Source: Hymenolepis diminuta (lineage: Eukaryota > Platyhelminthes > Cestoda > Cyclophyllidea > Hymenolepididae). Taken from it: a stretch of DNA of 64,000 nt. Below the pieces are notes generated by a model. That model did not search any database, was not told the origin of the DNA, and worked only from the letters and a program-made list of their open reading frames with translations. Below are positions 10,283 through 23,901 of the stretch, in pieces. The DNA lies in NCBI GenBank assembly GCA_900708905.1, contig CAADRB010000007.1, forward strand, positions 3,332,550-3,396,549. The letters are read 5' to 3'. The position numbers and the translations under genes are program-made. Position 1 is the stretch's first letter, and each line of letters starts with the position of its first letter.

Positions 10283-12618
10283 ATGCAGACTTCCATATCC
10301 GCTGAAGAGTTTGCCCGCTTCCAGACCCAACTTTTAGACCTCCGTCAAGCCAAATACTCCGCGGAGGAAAATCTCACTCGAGCCGAAAAGAAGGCAGAAT
10401 CCCTCGAGACTGCATTAGCTCATCAGTCCGGCGAGTTAGCCGAATTACGCAGTCGCCTCTCCTGTATTCAGCATGCTGGAGATATTGAGACCTTGACAAA
10501 AGAAAATCACTGCCTTCGTCAACGTCTCTTGAACGTTGAATCCTCCTTCCAACTCCAGTCTTCCACTCTACGAGCTGAATGTGAAAGACTTCAAGCAGAG
10601 AATAAACTCTTAAAACAATATTCTCACATCCCTTCCTCATCTTTAACTTCCCATCTTGAAGTTCAAACTGAATTAGTCTCTCTAAGTACTACGTCTAGCC
10701 AAACTTATAAAGTTGGTCGTGCCTCTGCCGAAATTCAAACAGAAATCACTGTGCAAAATTTAGAGGAATGGTTTAACAAAGCTGAAGAGCATGACAACCT
10801 CTCTGCAGTCCTAGAAGCTGAGCGAAAGACATCAGAAGACCTTCTTAAAGATGTAGCCCGACGAGAAATCGATGTTGAAAGACTAGAAGGTGAGCTAGAA
10901 GTACTGAGAAGTGAGTTAGCTGTGACGGAGAAACGAAGTGAAAGTGTTCGTAGGGAACTACAGAGACAACTAGCATCTGCAGTGAGGGCTGCTAAAAGAG
11001 CGTCTGCATGTGGTAATGCCCCGTCACTTTCAAGTCTGGTTATGGTTCCGAATGAGGCCGGCTTGGATGCAATATCGGTGGACTCATTTAGTCTCTGTCA
11101 GGTACAAATGGGGAATGAATCCGGGGGAGGAGAAGAGTCGGAGACGTCGTCAAATTCTCAGACTCATCAACAGGCGCTGCAGCAGACAATGTTCTCGGAA
11201 GATGACTTAAAGGTAATATTAATTGATTATATGAGAGCAATTTTTTTCATTTGTGGAAACACAGTTGCGCTCTTTATTGGAAATTTGACAATGTTATCAC
11301 TTTTTATAATGTTCCCTACTTATTCTATGAAATTTACTTAATTCGTTTAAATCGGTAGTGTGTAATTTTAAGTCGGTCTTCAGTAAGGTTTAAGTTTGGA
11401 GGTCAGTTTGTTTTATTGATACAACTTGAATCTTGTTTTAACAGTCCGTTTTTCTTACATTACAGAGTTAACATAGAAGAGTATCATTTTCGTAACCGGC
11501 TAACTGAAAAAATGGTCTGGGTAACAGCGTAAAAATCGTTATGCAGATGCTACATAATGTATTAACAGCTTAGAAACCGAGGTAAGGGTTTTTGAGTAGA
11601 ATAATGAATGTCAGCGCTTATGAGGCAGGAAGTTGAGAACATATTGATGCACATTGTAAGGTAACGGTAAAATGCTAATAAAAAAACAGGGTTTCTACGT
11701 AGCCTCATTCTGTCTTTCAGTTCATCTCTTACATTTGACGAACTAATCGTTTAAGATGCACCCGACGGCTTAATCTATGCATGTATATGGGATAGCAATC
11801 AGAGATGTTCAAATTTTATCATGCACTCGATAAATAAACCAGCTATCTAATATCTTGTTAAACGAGCATTTTCTATATGGATATTAACTATTTTTTGCTT
11901 GATAAGTCTGGCTTAATATTTACTCTCCATTATCAACGCTCGGGTCTGATTAGCATAATTTGGATTTGGGATCACATATTAAATCGGGTCTATGTCTTTC
12001 TATCTATCTATCGTTGGTCGATACGATGTGACTTATTCATTTCTATATATATATATATATATGGTGTTTAAAACATTTAGGACTATGGGCTGATCATTTT
12101 GGTAATTATTTTCAGGGCTTGTTGGCTCGTTTATCGGAAGTTCAAGAAGAGAATTGCAATCTCCGACATCATTTGAAAAAGCTTACACTTGAACTGGATG
12201 CCAAATCTAGAATCATTCAACGGACAATTAACGCCAAATTCATTCCCAACAGTCTTCCAGCTCAATCCCATTCTTCATGTAGGGTATTTTTTACTTACCA
12301 TCACATGCTGCTGATTTTGCACTTAAGTCGTTAGTATAACGCTTTTTGTTCTTAGACCCAGAATCACATTCGACTGCACAGATACAGACTTCTTCCAATA
12401 GCACGGGTTCAAATCCAATGCGTCTTGCATCCGACATGATTTCAACTCTTCTTTCAAAAATCAAAAATATAGAAACATCTTCCTCGGCAACATCTCTCAA
12501 TACAGATGAACTGAAGGGTCTGAAACGGCTCTGTGAGGAGCTAATGACAAGAAACATATCGCTGGAACGTGCACTTGAAGTTGCTATTACTGGCGCTCGT
12601 GATGAAATGAAGGACTAA
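10283..12618 (+). CDS. GRIPAP1: GRASP-1 / GRIPAP1-like coiled-coil protein, short form
   Basis: Three exons join in frame: 10283-11212 (310 codons), 12116-12278 and 12356-12618 (TAA). The introns are 903 and 77 bp with GT-AG ends. The predicted protein has 451 residues. The N-terminus (AEEFARFQTQLLDLRQAKY, then LTKENHCLRQRL and FQLQSSTLRAE) matches the vertebrate GRASP-1 start, and the third-exon block DELKGLKRLCEELMTRNISL matches its C-terminal region. GLLARLSEVQEENCNLRHHL aligns with the block before that. Heptad-rich coiled coils cover about residues 5-120, 155-240 and 311-350; residues 240-305 are Ser/Gln/Glu-rich and probably unfolded. In vertebrates GRASP-1 binds GRIP1, acts with Rab4 on recycling endosomes and is about 840 residues long, so the central coiled coil is largely missing here. 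The start is the first ATG of the long open exon. Orthology is well supported at both ends; function is inferred. Confidence 0.85.
12044..12062. repeat. (TA)n microsatellite
   Basis: Nineteen bases of alternating T and A near the 3' end of the first intron of the GRASP-1-like gene, about 50 bases before the acceptor. Confidence 0.95.
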
Positions 12619-12738
12619 TTTTTTGTCATTTCTTTTCATTTTTCTTCCCTCAGCTATCTTCTGTGATATCTTCTCCCATTTGCCATTTGTGGTATGCTGA
12701 CTTGATAAATTGCACTATTTTGATGAGTTATTTTATTC

Positions 12739-12744
12739 ATTAAA
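12739..12744 (+). terminator. Poly(A) signal (ATTAAA) of the GRASP-1-like gene
   Basis: The common variant ATTAAA lies about 120 bases after the TAA stop. No canonical AATAAA is nearer. Inference from motif and position. Confidence 0.45.
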
Positions 12745-14640
12745 TATATATTCTTACATTATTTCGATATTTAACGATCACATTTTACTTGTTCTTATCC
12801 AGACAGTGGTGATAGTAAAGAGAAAAATAAGTTCACAACTACTTAGTTTATTTAAGTAAAATTGTTCATGCAGAAATGTTTGTCGACATGAAGACTGAAT
12901 GAAGCTTATTAATAAGTGCTCGTCAGTGTAAGAGCAGTTAACGTGAATGTCTGCCATATCGAGTTAAAAAAGTTGATATCTATACTTGCAGGTCATTCTT
13001 TCGAGTTAGCAATCACCTATAGGGAAGTGCTATGGATTATCAATTTGAGAAGTCGAAGAGAATAGTTTATAACTTCTCATAACGTGGAATAATTCATCGT
13101 AGGCAGGCGCAAGCTATCCGAGGGCGCAGAGGCAAACATTTTGGTGGCAGCAAGCAGCCATAAGACGAAAAATTCCTGTCGACTGACATGAATAGGCATA
13201 GTAATGCTAGGCGCATGCATGCATATGGTGTTCATAATGTATAGGACTTGTTTTAATCTCACAGATAATCATATTAGTAAAAATCTAGGATTCATATTCT
13301 GCATGTAAATAATAGTGATAAAACTATATATAATTAGTTGAGGTTTATTTAATAAATGAAGAGAGGAGCGATGCAAAGGTTTCCTAGATTTTGCGTCGCT
13401 TTTAGCTCATATGGGGTAGATTTCGCCACCGTTTATATTATTCAGTCATTAAGGAAGGTACGAAACGGGTTATAAATCTTTTGCACAATAATAAAGCTCC
13501 GATATTTTTGTTGGATTGATTACATCTTTTCTTAGTATTTTGATTATGTAGTTTTTTTCGGTGCAATAATAGAATTAATGGGACATATGTAACAAATGAT
13601 GTCAACATTCCAAAAACTAGGTCTTTCTCTTTACACAAGAACAACGGTGAGACGGAAATCCAGAACTCTCTTTAAAAAAAATTGGGAAAATGTTGTTTTC
13701 TACTATCGGTGAATACAGTTCTATAATGTATACAAGTTGTTTTTGTAATTAAATTTGCATTTCTAGGCGAATAATAACACAAAGGAACATAGCACCACTA
13801 ATACTTTCTCTTATTTTCAATGAGAATGATATACCTTTATAAAGAACTCCAAAACTTTACTAAAGCGAAGCCCTCGGAAAACTATCATCCTAGACAAAAA
13901 TATGAACTCTCTCTTTGTCCGTTTTAATCAGGAGGGTAAGTATTGGTCAAGTAACCTCTGAATGAGCGGCCGTGCATGTCGATCTATTACTAATTATCTA
14001 TTGCAGCAAATTACTATAGTTTTGTCGCTTTTATGTATTTATGCACTTTTAGTGAGATACTTATTTGTGATTTTCCAAAATGAGTCAAATCAAGCTTAAT
14101 AACATCGTCCGAATGTCCATCAGTTTGGCTAAGTTTATGAAACACCACTATAACGGTGATTCAGATCAAGCTTTAGCGTATTTCTGAAATATTTCGAAAA
14201 AAAACAGTATTCTTATATGGATCTTCATCGAATTATGGTGACTATTAATTGATGCCACGCTAGTAACTATTCAAACATAATTCACCAATCACAGCGTCAA
14301 TTTGTGCCATGGAAAATTAGAGGATATTTATTCGCTTGCGTAAGATTGGAGAAATGCGGTTTTATTTCGTCGTAATAATGCCCATACCATCTATGACAAG
14401 CAGTTAACGAGATGGATACTTGTACTTAACCTACTTTCTATCAAGAGATAATGAAAAGACGAAATAATCAAACTGACTGAATGATTACCTCCATCAAGAC
14501 CTTAAAGACATGTCAATTCAACCTCGTTAGTATTATGACAAAGTTGTAGGAGTTGAGATAACAACTAACAGTTCACAGCTAACAAATTGTAACAGCAACA
14601 ACAGCCACCAATTCGTAGCTGTTTGAGTAAGAGCTGACAA
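12745..14640. other. Gene-poor tract, nothing firm
   Basis: AT-rich. A locally GC-balanced patch at about 13080-13210 holds a 30-codon open stretch on the plus strand (KLSEGAEANILVAASSHKTK) that looks less random than its surroundings. It may be a repeat or an exon remnant and resembles no family I can name. Confidence 0.4.
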
Positions 14641-14644
14641 CGAT

Positions 14645-15052
14645 CGTGGAGCAGAATACCGAGAGTTGATTAGACTAAAATGTATTCAAGGAAGTCACAA
14701 CGAGTTTGAAACGAGTGAGAGAGAGGAGACTGTGCTGAGGAAGAGAGGAGATGAGTAGGAAGCGTAAGAGCCGATAACTGACAAGCGTGCGTTGTTCTGA
14801 GTGGAAGACAAAGATAGCTTTATATGAGACGCTTGGGTAAGGACGCGCAAGAACATGGGTGCAGATGTGCTTTCTAGGTGAAACCAGGCGGTTATAGAAG
14901 GGGGTAAATCGATGGACAGAGCAGACAGAGTTTATGCGTCATAGGGACATAAAAGATGTCGCACCAGCTTCGTGGACGCTAAACCGAAGTATTGTCATAG
15001 CGAATGCGAATAAAAAGTGATTCTGGAAATGCGTTGAGAGTTACCCCTCAAA
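14645..15052 (+). repeat. LTR-like dispersed repeat, copy A
   Basis: About 410 bases of GC-richer, purine-rich sequence that align end to end with a segment at 54.59-55.0 kb and more loosely with 25.09-25.61 kb. Shared landmarks in order are a GAGTTGATTAGACTAAAATG start block, a GGAGATGAGTAGGAAGCG block, CTTGGGTAAGGACGCG, GTGCAGATGTGCTTT, GGTTATAGAAGG, CATAGGGAC, then AATAAA with ATTCTGGAAA and a final CCCTCAA. The late AATAAA and lack of coding potential fit a solo LTR or a terminal-repeat element. Copies A and B are both well preserved. Confidence 0.65.
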
Positions 15053-18000
15053 GTGAACCTGCATCTCGGTTATCGATTTGCATTCGCACTCATTTTGTTA
15101 CACTCTTCGCGGATGCTATGTCCTCTCCTCTTCTTAAACCTCATTATTTTCTCCTCATTTTCGTTGCTATTGGGTAACTATTATCACGATCAAAGAAAAG
15201 GTAAAAAAATGTTTACATTTTTTATTGACAAGGTAGCTAAAATCAGTTTATATTGAGCTCAGTAAATAAAAGGTGAGGGGATCTTAAAAACTTAAAAAGT
15301 ATATTCTAAGTAATGAAGAGTCTTCCTTCGTTTAATATTTGCCTTAGGAGGATATAATATTCACTTAATGAGTAGTTCGCATTTCGAAATTAACATTTTC
15401 TGGTTCGTCACCTGGATAACTGTGCGAATTCTTGTCCACGATATCGAGTACTTAGTATGTTACACTATAGCTATGTTGATCAGTTTTGCTAATTGAATTC
15501 CTTTTTTACATTCAACGATTGAGAAAGCAGAATGATCTTGAATAATATCAAGTAACTTATATGGCAGAGGTGGGACAGTTGAGGTTTTTAGCCTAGCCTT
15601 TAAATAAGGAAACTAGAACTTTTACTGATAACTGATAGGAAAACATTTTGACTTGTAGACACTTAAAATAACAGATTCTTGTTTCTCTACAACTTTGTAT
15701 TGTTGCCTCCTCCAAGGCTATAACATTAAGTCATAAAATGAGAAGAAATAAGTATGAACAACTTGGGGAAAATGGATAGTTTCATGTAGAAATGAAAATA
15801 ACTTTGTTTATACCAACCTTTTATTATCCGAGTTGGTAATTGGTGGTTATAACTAAAATTCACTACATGTCTGATATTATATTATGCTATTCACAAATTT
15901 ACTCTCTTGAGAATTTTGAAGTTCTATTTATATTTTAAGACACTCTAGGTATCTCTATTAAGCTTTCTTAATTTTTGAATAGAAAGTCAAAGAACAAAGG
16001 GATAAGAAGCTAAGGCTGCATTAATTATTCCAGAGTTTACTTGAGCTATTGTTGTGAGTTGAAAAAATAAGTCTAAAATTAAATTGTATATTTTTCTATC
16101 ATCAATTTTAAGCAACTGTGAACTTAGCTTTTATTCAAATGCAATAGAGACTCAAAAACAATTAATCTCGCTTGTCTCTTTAGATATCGTAATACAGACA
16201 TAATAATGTAATAAAAGTGCTTCATATGAAGATATGGATAAGTTAGAGTTTCCAGAATCAAAGGAAGGTAAGACTTTTAAAGCCATGACTTTTCTTCCTG
16301 TTGACCCTCTTCCTGTTCCTTAACTTATTGCAGGAGCTTTCTGCTCCACTTGTAATTTGAAAATGTAGACGCCTAACATTATATTTATTAATACTGTAAA
16401 TCACGAAGTTTACGTTTATGTAGATCAGTAGTAGGGAATGTTAAGTAGCAAGGTTGGCACAATCTTGTAATTTTAACATTAAATTCAAATTTCCGTACTC
16501 TCATATGATTAAAGATTGCAAGCGTTTTTCAGCGCTGCTATGGACACAAAAATGTAAATGATTACAACATCAAAAAAACGAAGTCTCTTCTCCTCCTTTA
16601 TTGCGAGCGATACTTTATGTATATACCTCTCCATCAAAAGGTATTTTCGAACAATTATGATCAATTTGCTTTAATAACGGCATAATTTAAATACCCCGTA
16701 GTTTAAAGATTTTCTTTCATCTGCAGTAACATAATCTAACACAACTGAATAAGTGATGAAAAAAAATTCTATTTTGAATATTAAAATATCAATTTAATTA
16801 ATGCTACAAATGAAGATATTGCGATACACTTACTGATAAGAAGTATGCAAACTGCAAAATTTCTATTATGGACTCAAGTCGGGAATTTATTATCACTAGG
16901 CGAAAACCGGGATGTTCAATTTATTTTTTGCTTAATTTCTATTCTTTCTATTTTTATAAGTTATAGAATTTATTTACTCAGTAATATGAACTCCCATTTG
17001 ATGCTTAACACATTTCTAAGTTGGGGGATTTCTGCATTTCATTATTTTGCAATTCCGCCCGAAAATGATCTGATGACTCGAGAGTGATATTAATCTAAGG
17101 TAACGGCGAGAGAGGGATTTTGACCGTAATTTGAAGTGTAGCAGAGCTTGATGACTAATTCTAGCAATAAAACTTTATAATGTCACGAAAGAATCTATCT
17201 TATCACACCTTTAGTTCGGATAATATTATCACGAAAGTCTAAACACCTCGCAAAGTAAGGCATAATATTAAATGAAATAAAGGTAAGATTACAAATAGAA
17301 GGAAACCTGCGGGATATGTGCTTTCCACTTCATTAAATTTATTCAAAAGAGATCTATATAATACGCAATGTACAAGTTGTCCAGCTACTCAGCGTTCTCA
17401 AATTTTGAACTTTAAGTCTTATTAAGAGCACAATGCTATCGTCAACCAGTGCGGACAAGCACTTTACAGTCGATCAAACCGAATCAAGATTGCACGTCAA
17501 TTTTAGGCATTAAAGAATGACAATACGACTTTCAAATCATTTATAAAACGCAAATAGATAGTTCATGGAATTTAGCAAATATAGATAAATGTTTCATTAC
17601 ATCATGATAATATTCCGTACCATACAAAGAGTAACATTAACCTCCATTTTAGAAACTCTCAAGATAAATCGCTTTCGTTATTGAAAGAATTCAATTGATA
17701 ACCTTAATGAAAAATCGAATTTCAACACGTTCGGCGCACAAGATAAAATCAGAACCTTCCTGAACCCCACATTTTCCTATCTCCTCATATTTAATACTCT
17801 AAACTTAAGCATAAGTAATGTTTTGTAATTTTGTAATTTTTATAAACTTCGACATTCACTGGATGAAGGTATCGTTTGGAAATTATAAATACAAAGTAGG
17901 AGATAGTGAATAGACAGTGATAGAATCAGAACGGTGACAGCTTTGTAATCCATGAACAAAAAATGTGTTGTAATAGTGAAGCACAATAATTAGGACTGAA

Positions 18001-21000
18001 TTAACACGGAAAGTCGATCAAAGACCCGCAGACTGTGATGAATAGAATATAATGAAAGGAGAAAAAACTCAGGTTAAATCGATAGGCAGATGTTGAAGGG
18101 ACCCAGTAATAGATTCATTACCTCCTCCTCAAATTCGTGATTTGAACTCACAATCATTTTAGAAGTTTCCTCATCAAAACCAGCCAATCATTTTAAAATA
18201 CTCTTATTTTTTGATAATTAATTTGTTTAATTGATTAATCTGATTTTGCTAGCTTGATTATTGTGTTAATTATGCGCTGAAATTTCCTTCTTAAAAAGAA
18301 GTCAAAAATAGTATACGTGAGGATTTTTCACTTTTTATTGTCAGCTTTTTACAACTCCTCCTTTGAAAAGAAATTTTCACTTTGTTGTCAAATAACGAGT
18401 TGTCTCTCAGGCCAAGTACGCAAGAGGTTCCTGTTCGCACTTGTTTGCTTGCTGAAAATGACGTTTCTTAAGCACTCTATTTGTGTGCAGTTCTAAGAAT
18501 AAGTCGAACAGGAAAGTGTCTAGAATTTTTGTATAAAAAAGGTATTTTCGCTTTATTTAGTCATTGGAGTTAGCAGATTAATATTTAGAAATGACCTGTT
18601 TAAATTAGCACTAGGTAATAACAGTTACCATTTATAACGTCACCACCTTGTGCCATGAGGTATGTTACGACCGCAATTGTTTAGAACCAGAGGAAGAAAG
18701 CGGAGAACTTTTAACTCAAATGACCACCTTACCCTTACTAATATGTCAAAATTTCCTGTTAAAGCTTATCGAGAAGTTCTTACAAAAACCTGGAAGACTC
18801 CAGAAAAGGAGCCCCATATATAGATCCAATCGTATTATATTAGCCAAGGGAGACAAATGTGAACAGCAGAGAACAGGGTGAGGTCAAGAGTTTGCTGTCT
18901 GGAATCTAGATATCACAATTAACCGAATTTGTTGGATTACTGGCTTAGCTTTTAATTTCAGTCGTTGTGAAATATTAGTCCCAGACACGAGTATAAAAAC
19001 CAAATCAGGTACAAAAACTTGAAAATGTGAACTCCGTTTAGATATACTGAAAAAATTAGAGTTGGCTAAATATTAATACCATTAAAAAAATATTTTTTCA
19101 AAATTTATCGTAAATAGAGCGGTAGCATTCTTGGATTATTTTGAAATAATATTACATTCTTTAATCAGGTTACTGGAAGTTTTAGATGGTATCTCTGACC
19201 GTCTCCCCCATCGATTTTATACCGACAACTTCTGATTTGACGGGAATTCATGTGGATTGTTATAATTTATCTCCACAGTTAATTAATCCATCGATTATTC
19301 CTTATATTCGTATTAAAAAAATTAATCTAAATCCAAGAATGAATCGTTTCGGACGAATAGAAGGATAACAAGCGTTTCTAAGGAGATTAAGAATATTCTG
19401 CAATTAAAGCTAACTAATCAGTTTCGAGCCATAAAGTGACATCCGCACATTTTTAAACCCTTTGGATCACTACACCGCTTCGTAAGGTGCAAAGTAATGA
19501 TTGATATCATCTGGCTAATTTGCTGACTTTTTTGTTCTCATACATTAGTATATGAAATTTATTCACAATAATTAAGCGCACATGATGTATTAAATTTAAA
19601 TATATGCTATAATGTTGAAAAAGGTTGGGTAGAACAATTTTCGCGATGGTAATTATTTTAAAACTAACAGACAGCGGGAAACGAGCGATGAGGATAGATA
19701 AATTGAAGCTTTAGTTCCTTTTTTGACTCCAGTTTAAAATTAATGGATAAGAGACGTCTTCTTGAAGGGGTTAAATGCTAACAAGATCAGTTATTTTTTG
19801 TTAAAAAAGGGAAATAAATTTGATAGTTTAAGAAATCTAATTGATATTGGGGAGTGAATGTAAGAACGAGTTTGCATGCTTAGTACAACCATTCTGTTTT
19901 AATTTATCTTTGCAATTTTCATATAACAGTAAGATACAGTTCAGGCTTCTGCATCTTTGTCAACGGAAGTATGCGAGTATTACGGAAATCCTATTGGCTC
20001 AGATTTTAGACGGTCATAACTTGTACATTTTGGCTATCGTAATAGCTCGTTTGCAACTTGTTATAAATTATTATACATGAAGAAACGATATTCAACGCTG
20101 AAATGTTGCCTTGAGAAAAGCCTTTCGTTATGATTGTGAAATTTGCAGACCAAAATTTTCGAGTATTCTGAAAGCGTAAGATGCAAAAAGGCACAGATTA
20201 AAACCGAACAACTGAGACATTTATAATTCAAGAACAATGTCCTTACGTGAATGTTGACTTGATAATTTAACATTTCACTGTCAAAAGCGTATTTTTATTC
20301 AATCAAATGGACAATATAAATAATAAAAATACCTTTTAATACACAAAATGAAATCATTTTTAAAATTCCCTTAAAATGCTGCATTTCGCTCTATAGAAAT
20401 TGTTCTCCCCCCGATTAATTGCATTTATTTTGCGTGCTTACCGAATATCTCTGAAATTATTTAAAAAAAACGAATAAATTATTCATCAGTTTAGAAAGAA
20501 AAAAGTAGAATACCACATGTAATATTAAATTTTAATTGAAATTCACATATACCCATCCAACTGTCTGCCGTTTCTCGAACCATTATGGAACCCGCAGCCT
20601 TGAGTTTTGTGTGATTATTCCCGTTGACCTCTGGATCTGCTGAATCATGCACTCTTGCAATGATCTTCTACAATCTTCACACACAGGTAGTTGGTTTCAG
20701 AACTTAATTTTGTGTCCATAACATAATATTTTCATAAGTATTTAAATAGCTGGAGATCTATTTTCAAGGCCTATTTAAACTCCAAGTAATATGTTGTCTT
20801 ATTAAACATTAACACTTAATTACATTAATAAAAAACGCAATTGTGCCATTTTTTAAAAGCTAAGTTCTATTAATATCTATGATATAATGTTTTAATAGGA
20901 AGTAAAATGAAAAAATACAACTTATACTTTAATATTGCACGTACTTTCACTTTTCAAATATTTTCCCCACTTTTTAAACTCCGAAGAATTCCTTGCCATG

Positions 21001-22868
21001 TGAATGAAATTGCTGACATTATTCATTCCAGATTTGGCATAAATTTCAACACTCATTTTAGAGTCCCAGTTTTATTTAAGGACTCAATTATTCCACTTTT
21101 CAAAATGTCAAATTCACATTTGCTTACCTATTTCAAAAATGTAAAATTAATAGTTAAGTAGAATAGTCATTTCTGAACAAATATTTATTTATGTAAAGTA
21201 GTGATTAAATTAACGGGTTTCAGCAAATCACTTTCGGATTATAACAAAAATAACCAACGATATATTTTCTTACCGAACCCATGATTATTCCATAGGATAA
21301 TATAAGGCAACCGACTTTTCCGAATGAGAAGATCAAGAGGTTTTGTTTGGACGGCTGGTGTATCTGAATGTCATAAAGGAATCCAAGAGGAAGAGAGAAT
21401 GGAGTGAGAAGAGGAAGTAGGAATTAGAAGAACAGAGAAAAAACGTCAATGTAGGTTGACCAAGTTAGGGTACGCTCTGGGGATTTGAGTAATATTAATT
21501 CTTCGTCCGACGAGTAATCGTTAAAAGATTATCAACCTTCAATTAGGATAGTGCAGACATAGTTCAACTACATCTTTTGATCAAATATTAAATCTATTCG
21601 TCCAATTCCAGGTGACATTCTCCGTTGTTAATTTTGGTCAAAATTGTACATTTAGGACGTAAGACTTCGATTGACTCAACATTGCATTGTTCGCCAAGCT
21701 TATACATAGTCAGAATAACTCCCTATCTTACTCAGTTTGACCCGGTCAGTAGGAAATATTCTGACATGCCTTTGCTATCCGTCTCTCAGGAGGTATTTTG
21801 AAGAATGTCCTAGAAAAAACAAAACTCTCTATGACGCTACTATTGAAAGCATTTTTAGTCTGCCGGCATAAAAGGTGGGATAATTGATATATGATATTAC
21901 ATGCATATCATTTGATCTTACCAAAATTATGCGCTCGGCTTTATCGTATTTAAAGCTTGTGCAAAATGTAAATAGTCTAGCTATGGGTCATCTTGACACT
22001 AAAGAGATGATATCGATGATTCTAGCAGAGAGCTTAAGTAAACATCTTATAAAACTCTAAGTTTAAATCATTTCTTTTCAAATTTTGCAAGAGTAGTAAC
22101 AAGGTTTACCAACAGATCTTAGTCGCTCTTGTAAAAGAAAAGCCATGTCATCCCGTTCCACTTCTTATTTGTTGTGATCAGATCCGCACATTTAACCTGG
22201 TACATAGTATCCCTCTCTGGGCCAAAATGTCACCAAAACACACTCATCACCTCAAGAACACTCATAGAAAGGAGGAAATTTAGTTAAATTATAGTATTTA
22301 ACCATATTTGCGAGCTAACGAAAAACCATTTTGAGATGTTTCATTATGACTAAACTGCGGACAAGATGAGATGATCACATTACATAATTTATGGTTATAA
22401 ATCAGTCACAATAATTTATAAAATATGAATAAAATTTATATTAAGTCTAATTTAAGTTCTATAATAGAGTAGTTTTAAATAACTGTCATTGAAAATAAGT
22501 ACAAAATTAGAAAAGTAAAATTGCTATATACAAAATGGTTTTATAGAAATAGAATGCGAAATTCAGTAATCCATTTGAATACAAATAGTAATTAATATTT
22601 TACATTAATAAATTATATTAAAAAATGCAATAAAAGAAATTAATAAATTGTAATACACTAACCGGAAGTGATCTGGAAAAAACGGAGCGGCCGCTCACGA
22701 TTAGTCGGAACGCGTTTTACGATTGTAAGCCGATTGCAAGAAAACAGGTAAAAAAGAGAACTTGGTTATATTATGTGTATTCAGCTATACTAACGTAATT
22801 GAAACTAAATGTTAATTTTATCTCACAAATCAAATTTGTTAAACCACCTTTTTAACTGAACAAAATTA
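15053..22868. other. Gene-poor tract, no gene recognised
   Basis: About 7.8 kb of AT-rich DNA. Open frames of 60-85 codons occur (for example near 16845, 18648, 19186, 19841 and 20907), but none has a domain, a codon signal or well-placed splice sites with an open partner. A 12-base palindrome, GAGCGGCCGCTC, at 22686-22697 sits in a CpG-rich patch just before the second mariner. Confidence 0.5.
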
Positions 22869-23901
22869 AGGTATCTGAAGACACCTTACGTAATTTCAGA
22901 AAAGCAGAAATTGAAACTCTTAATGGTTGAAACCATTAACTAACAAATAGACACAATATCAACTTAGGTTTTATTCTATATCTTCTCCTTCGGCTTTTAC
23001 CACCGACTCAAAACGACTGCATGCTCTCATCAAATCAGATAGTCTTTGCTGATGTCCTTCATTGTTCGAGCTATTGCTTCCATCAGAGGGAGGGATTTGA
23101 TGCTATGGGGATGCTCATTAACTACCTTTTCAACCACACCCCACCCAAGGCCACGTAAAAGAAATGGAGGAGTCGTGATGTGTCCCTCCCTCACTGCTAA
23201 CAACACCAAAAGCCATCACTATTGCAGAAAACTTCGTGAGCACGCATAATGACTGAAACTTCAGCGGGGTTCGCCCACACACAGCCACCTCTCATTTCTT
23301 CAATTGACTTTTTCATCCTGGTGGAAGTGTTTTTCGTTAGGAGAAAAACCAAGGACACAGCTGTTCATCTTTGTGCTTCAATTAGTTTATGAGCGATTTT
23401 GCAGACATTTTGCAGATTCTCTTGAGTTGTTTTGTTGATATAAACTGACGACCTCGCCTAAGAATGCATGAATAGTATCAGGGGTGTTGATGAACAACAT
23501 TCCTTAAATATTGTTATTCCTTCAGACACTTGAGGATGTTTGGCAAGATTTTGTGCATTAACTTCCCAGGATTTTCAAGAATCATGCCATGTCATGCACT
23601 CTTGTGACAAACTCAGGTGTTGTGAGTAAGTGAGTGAGCAGAGCGTTAGCAATGCTATTTTCTTTCGTTTGTGGCTCCTTTCTAACTTTGCAAACGAAAG
23701 ATCTGACAACTTCTAGAAATCTTGAAGTTTCTAAATTGCTGTCATTTACCTTTATAAACACTATTACAGCTTGTCTTTCCATTCCATTCCATAGTAGTAT
23801 TTATCATGAGATCTTCCAATATAAAGAGTATATTAGTTATTATCGGGTTAGTTTAAATTACGATATATACAGGTGTACGCAGATACCTTTCCCACCCTGT
23901 A
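22869..23901 (-). mobile_element. Decayed mariner element, copy 2 (internal deletion)
   Basis: Same family and orientation as copy 1, about 1.03 kb. The right terminal repeat is well preserved (read inward, TACAGGGTGGGAAAGGTATC) and abuts TATA. At the left, the outermost bases are lost or diverged and similarity begins at AAGGTATCTGAAGACAC. About 245 bases that copy 1 carries at 2960-3210 are missing; this removes the transposase part between the VVSSEG block and the VVEKEVN block, including catalytic aspartates. The N-terminal stretch MERQAVIVFIKVNDSNLETS near 23720-23782 is in frame here. The element is non-functional, both by deletion and by the frameshifts it shares with copy 1. Confidence 0.88.
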
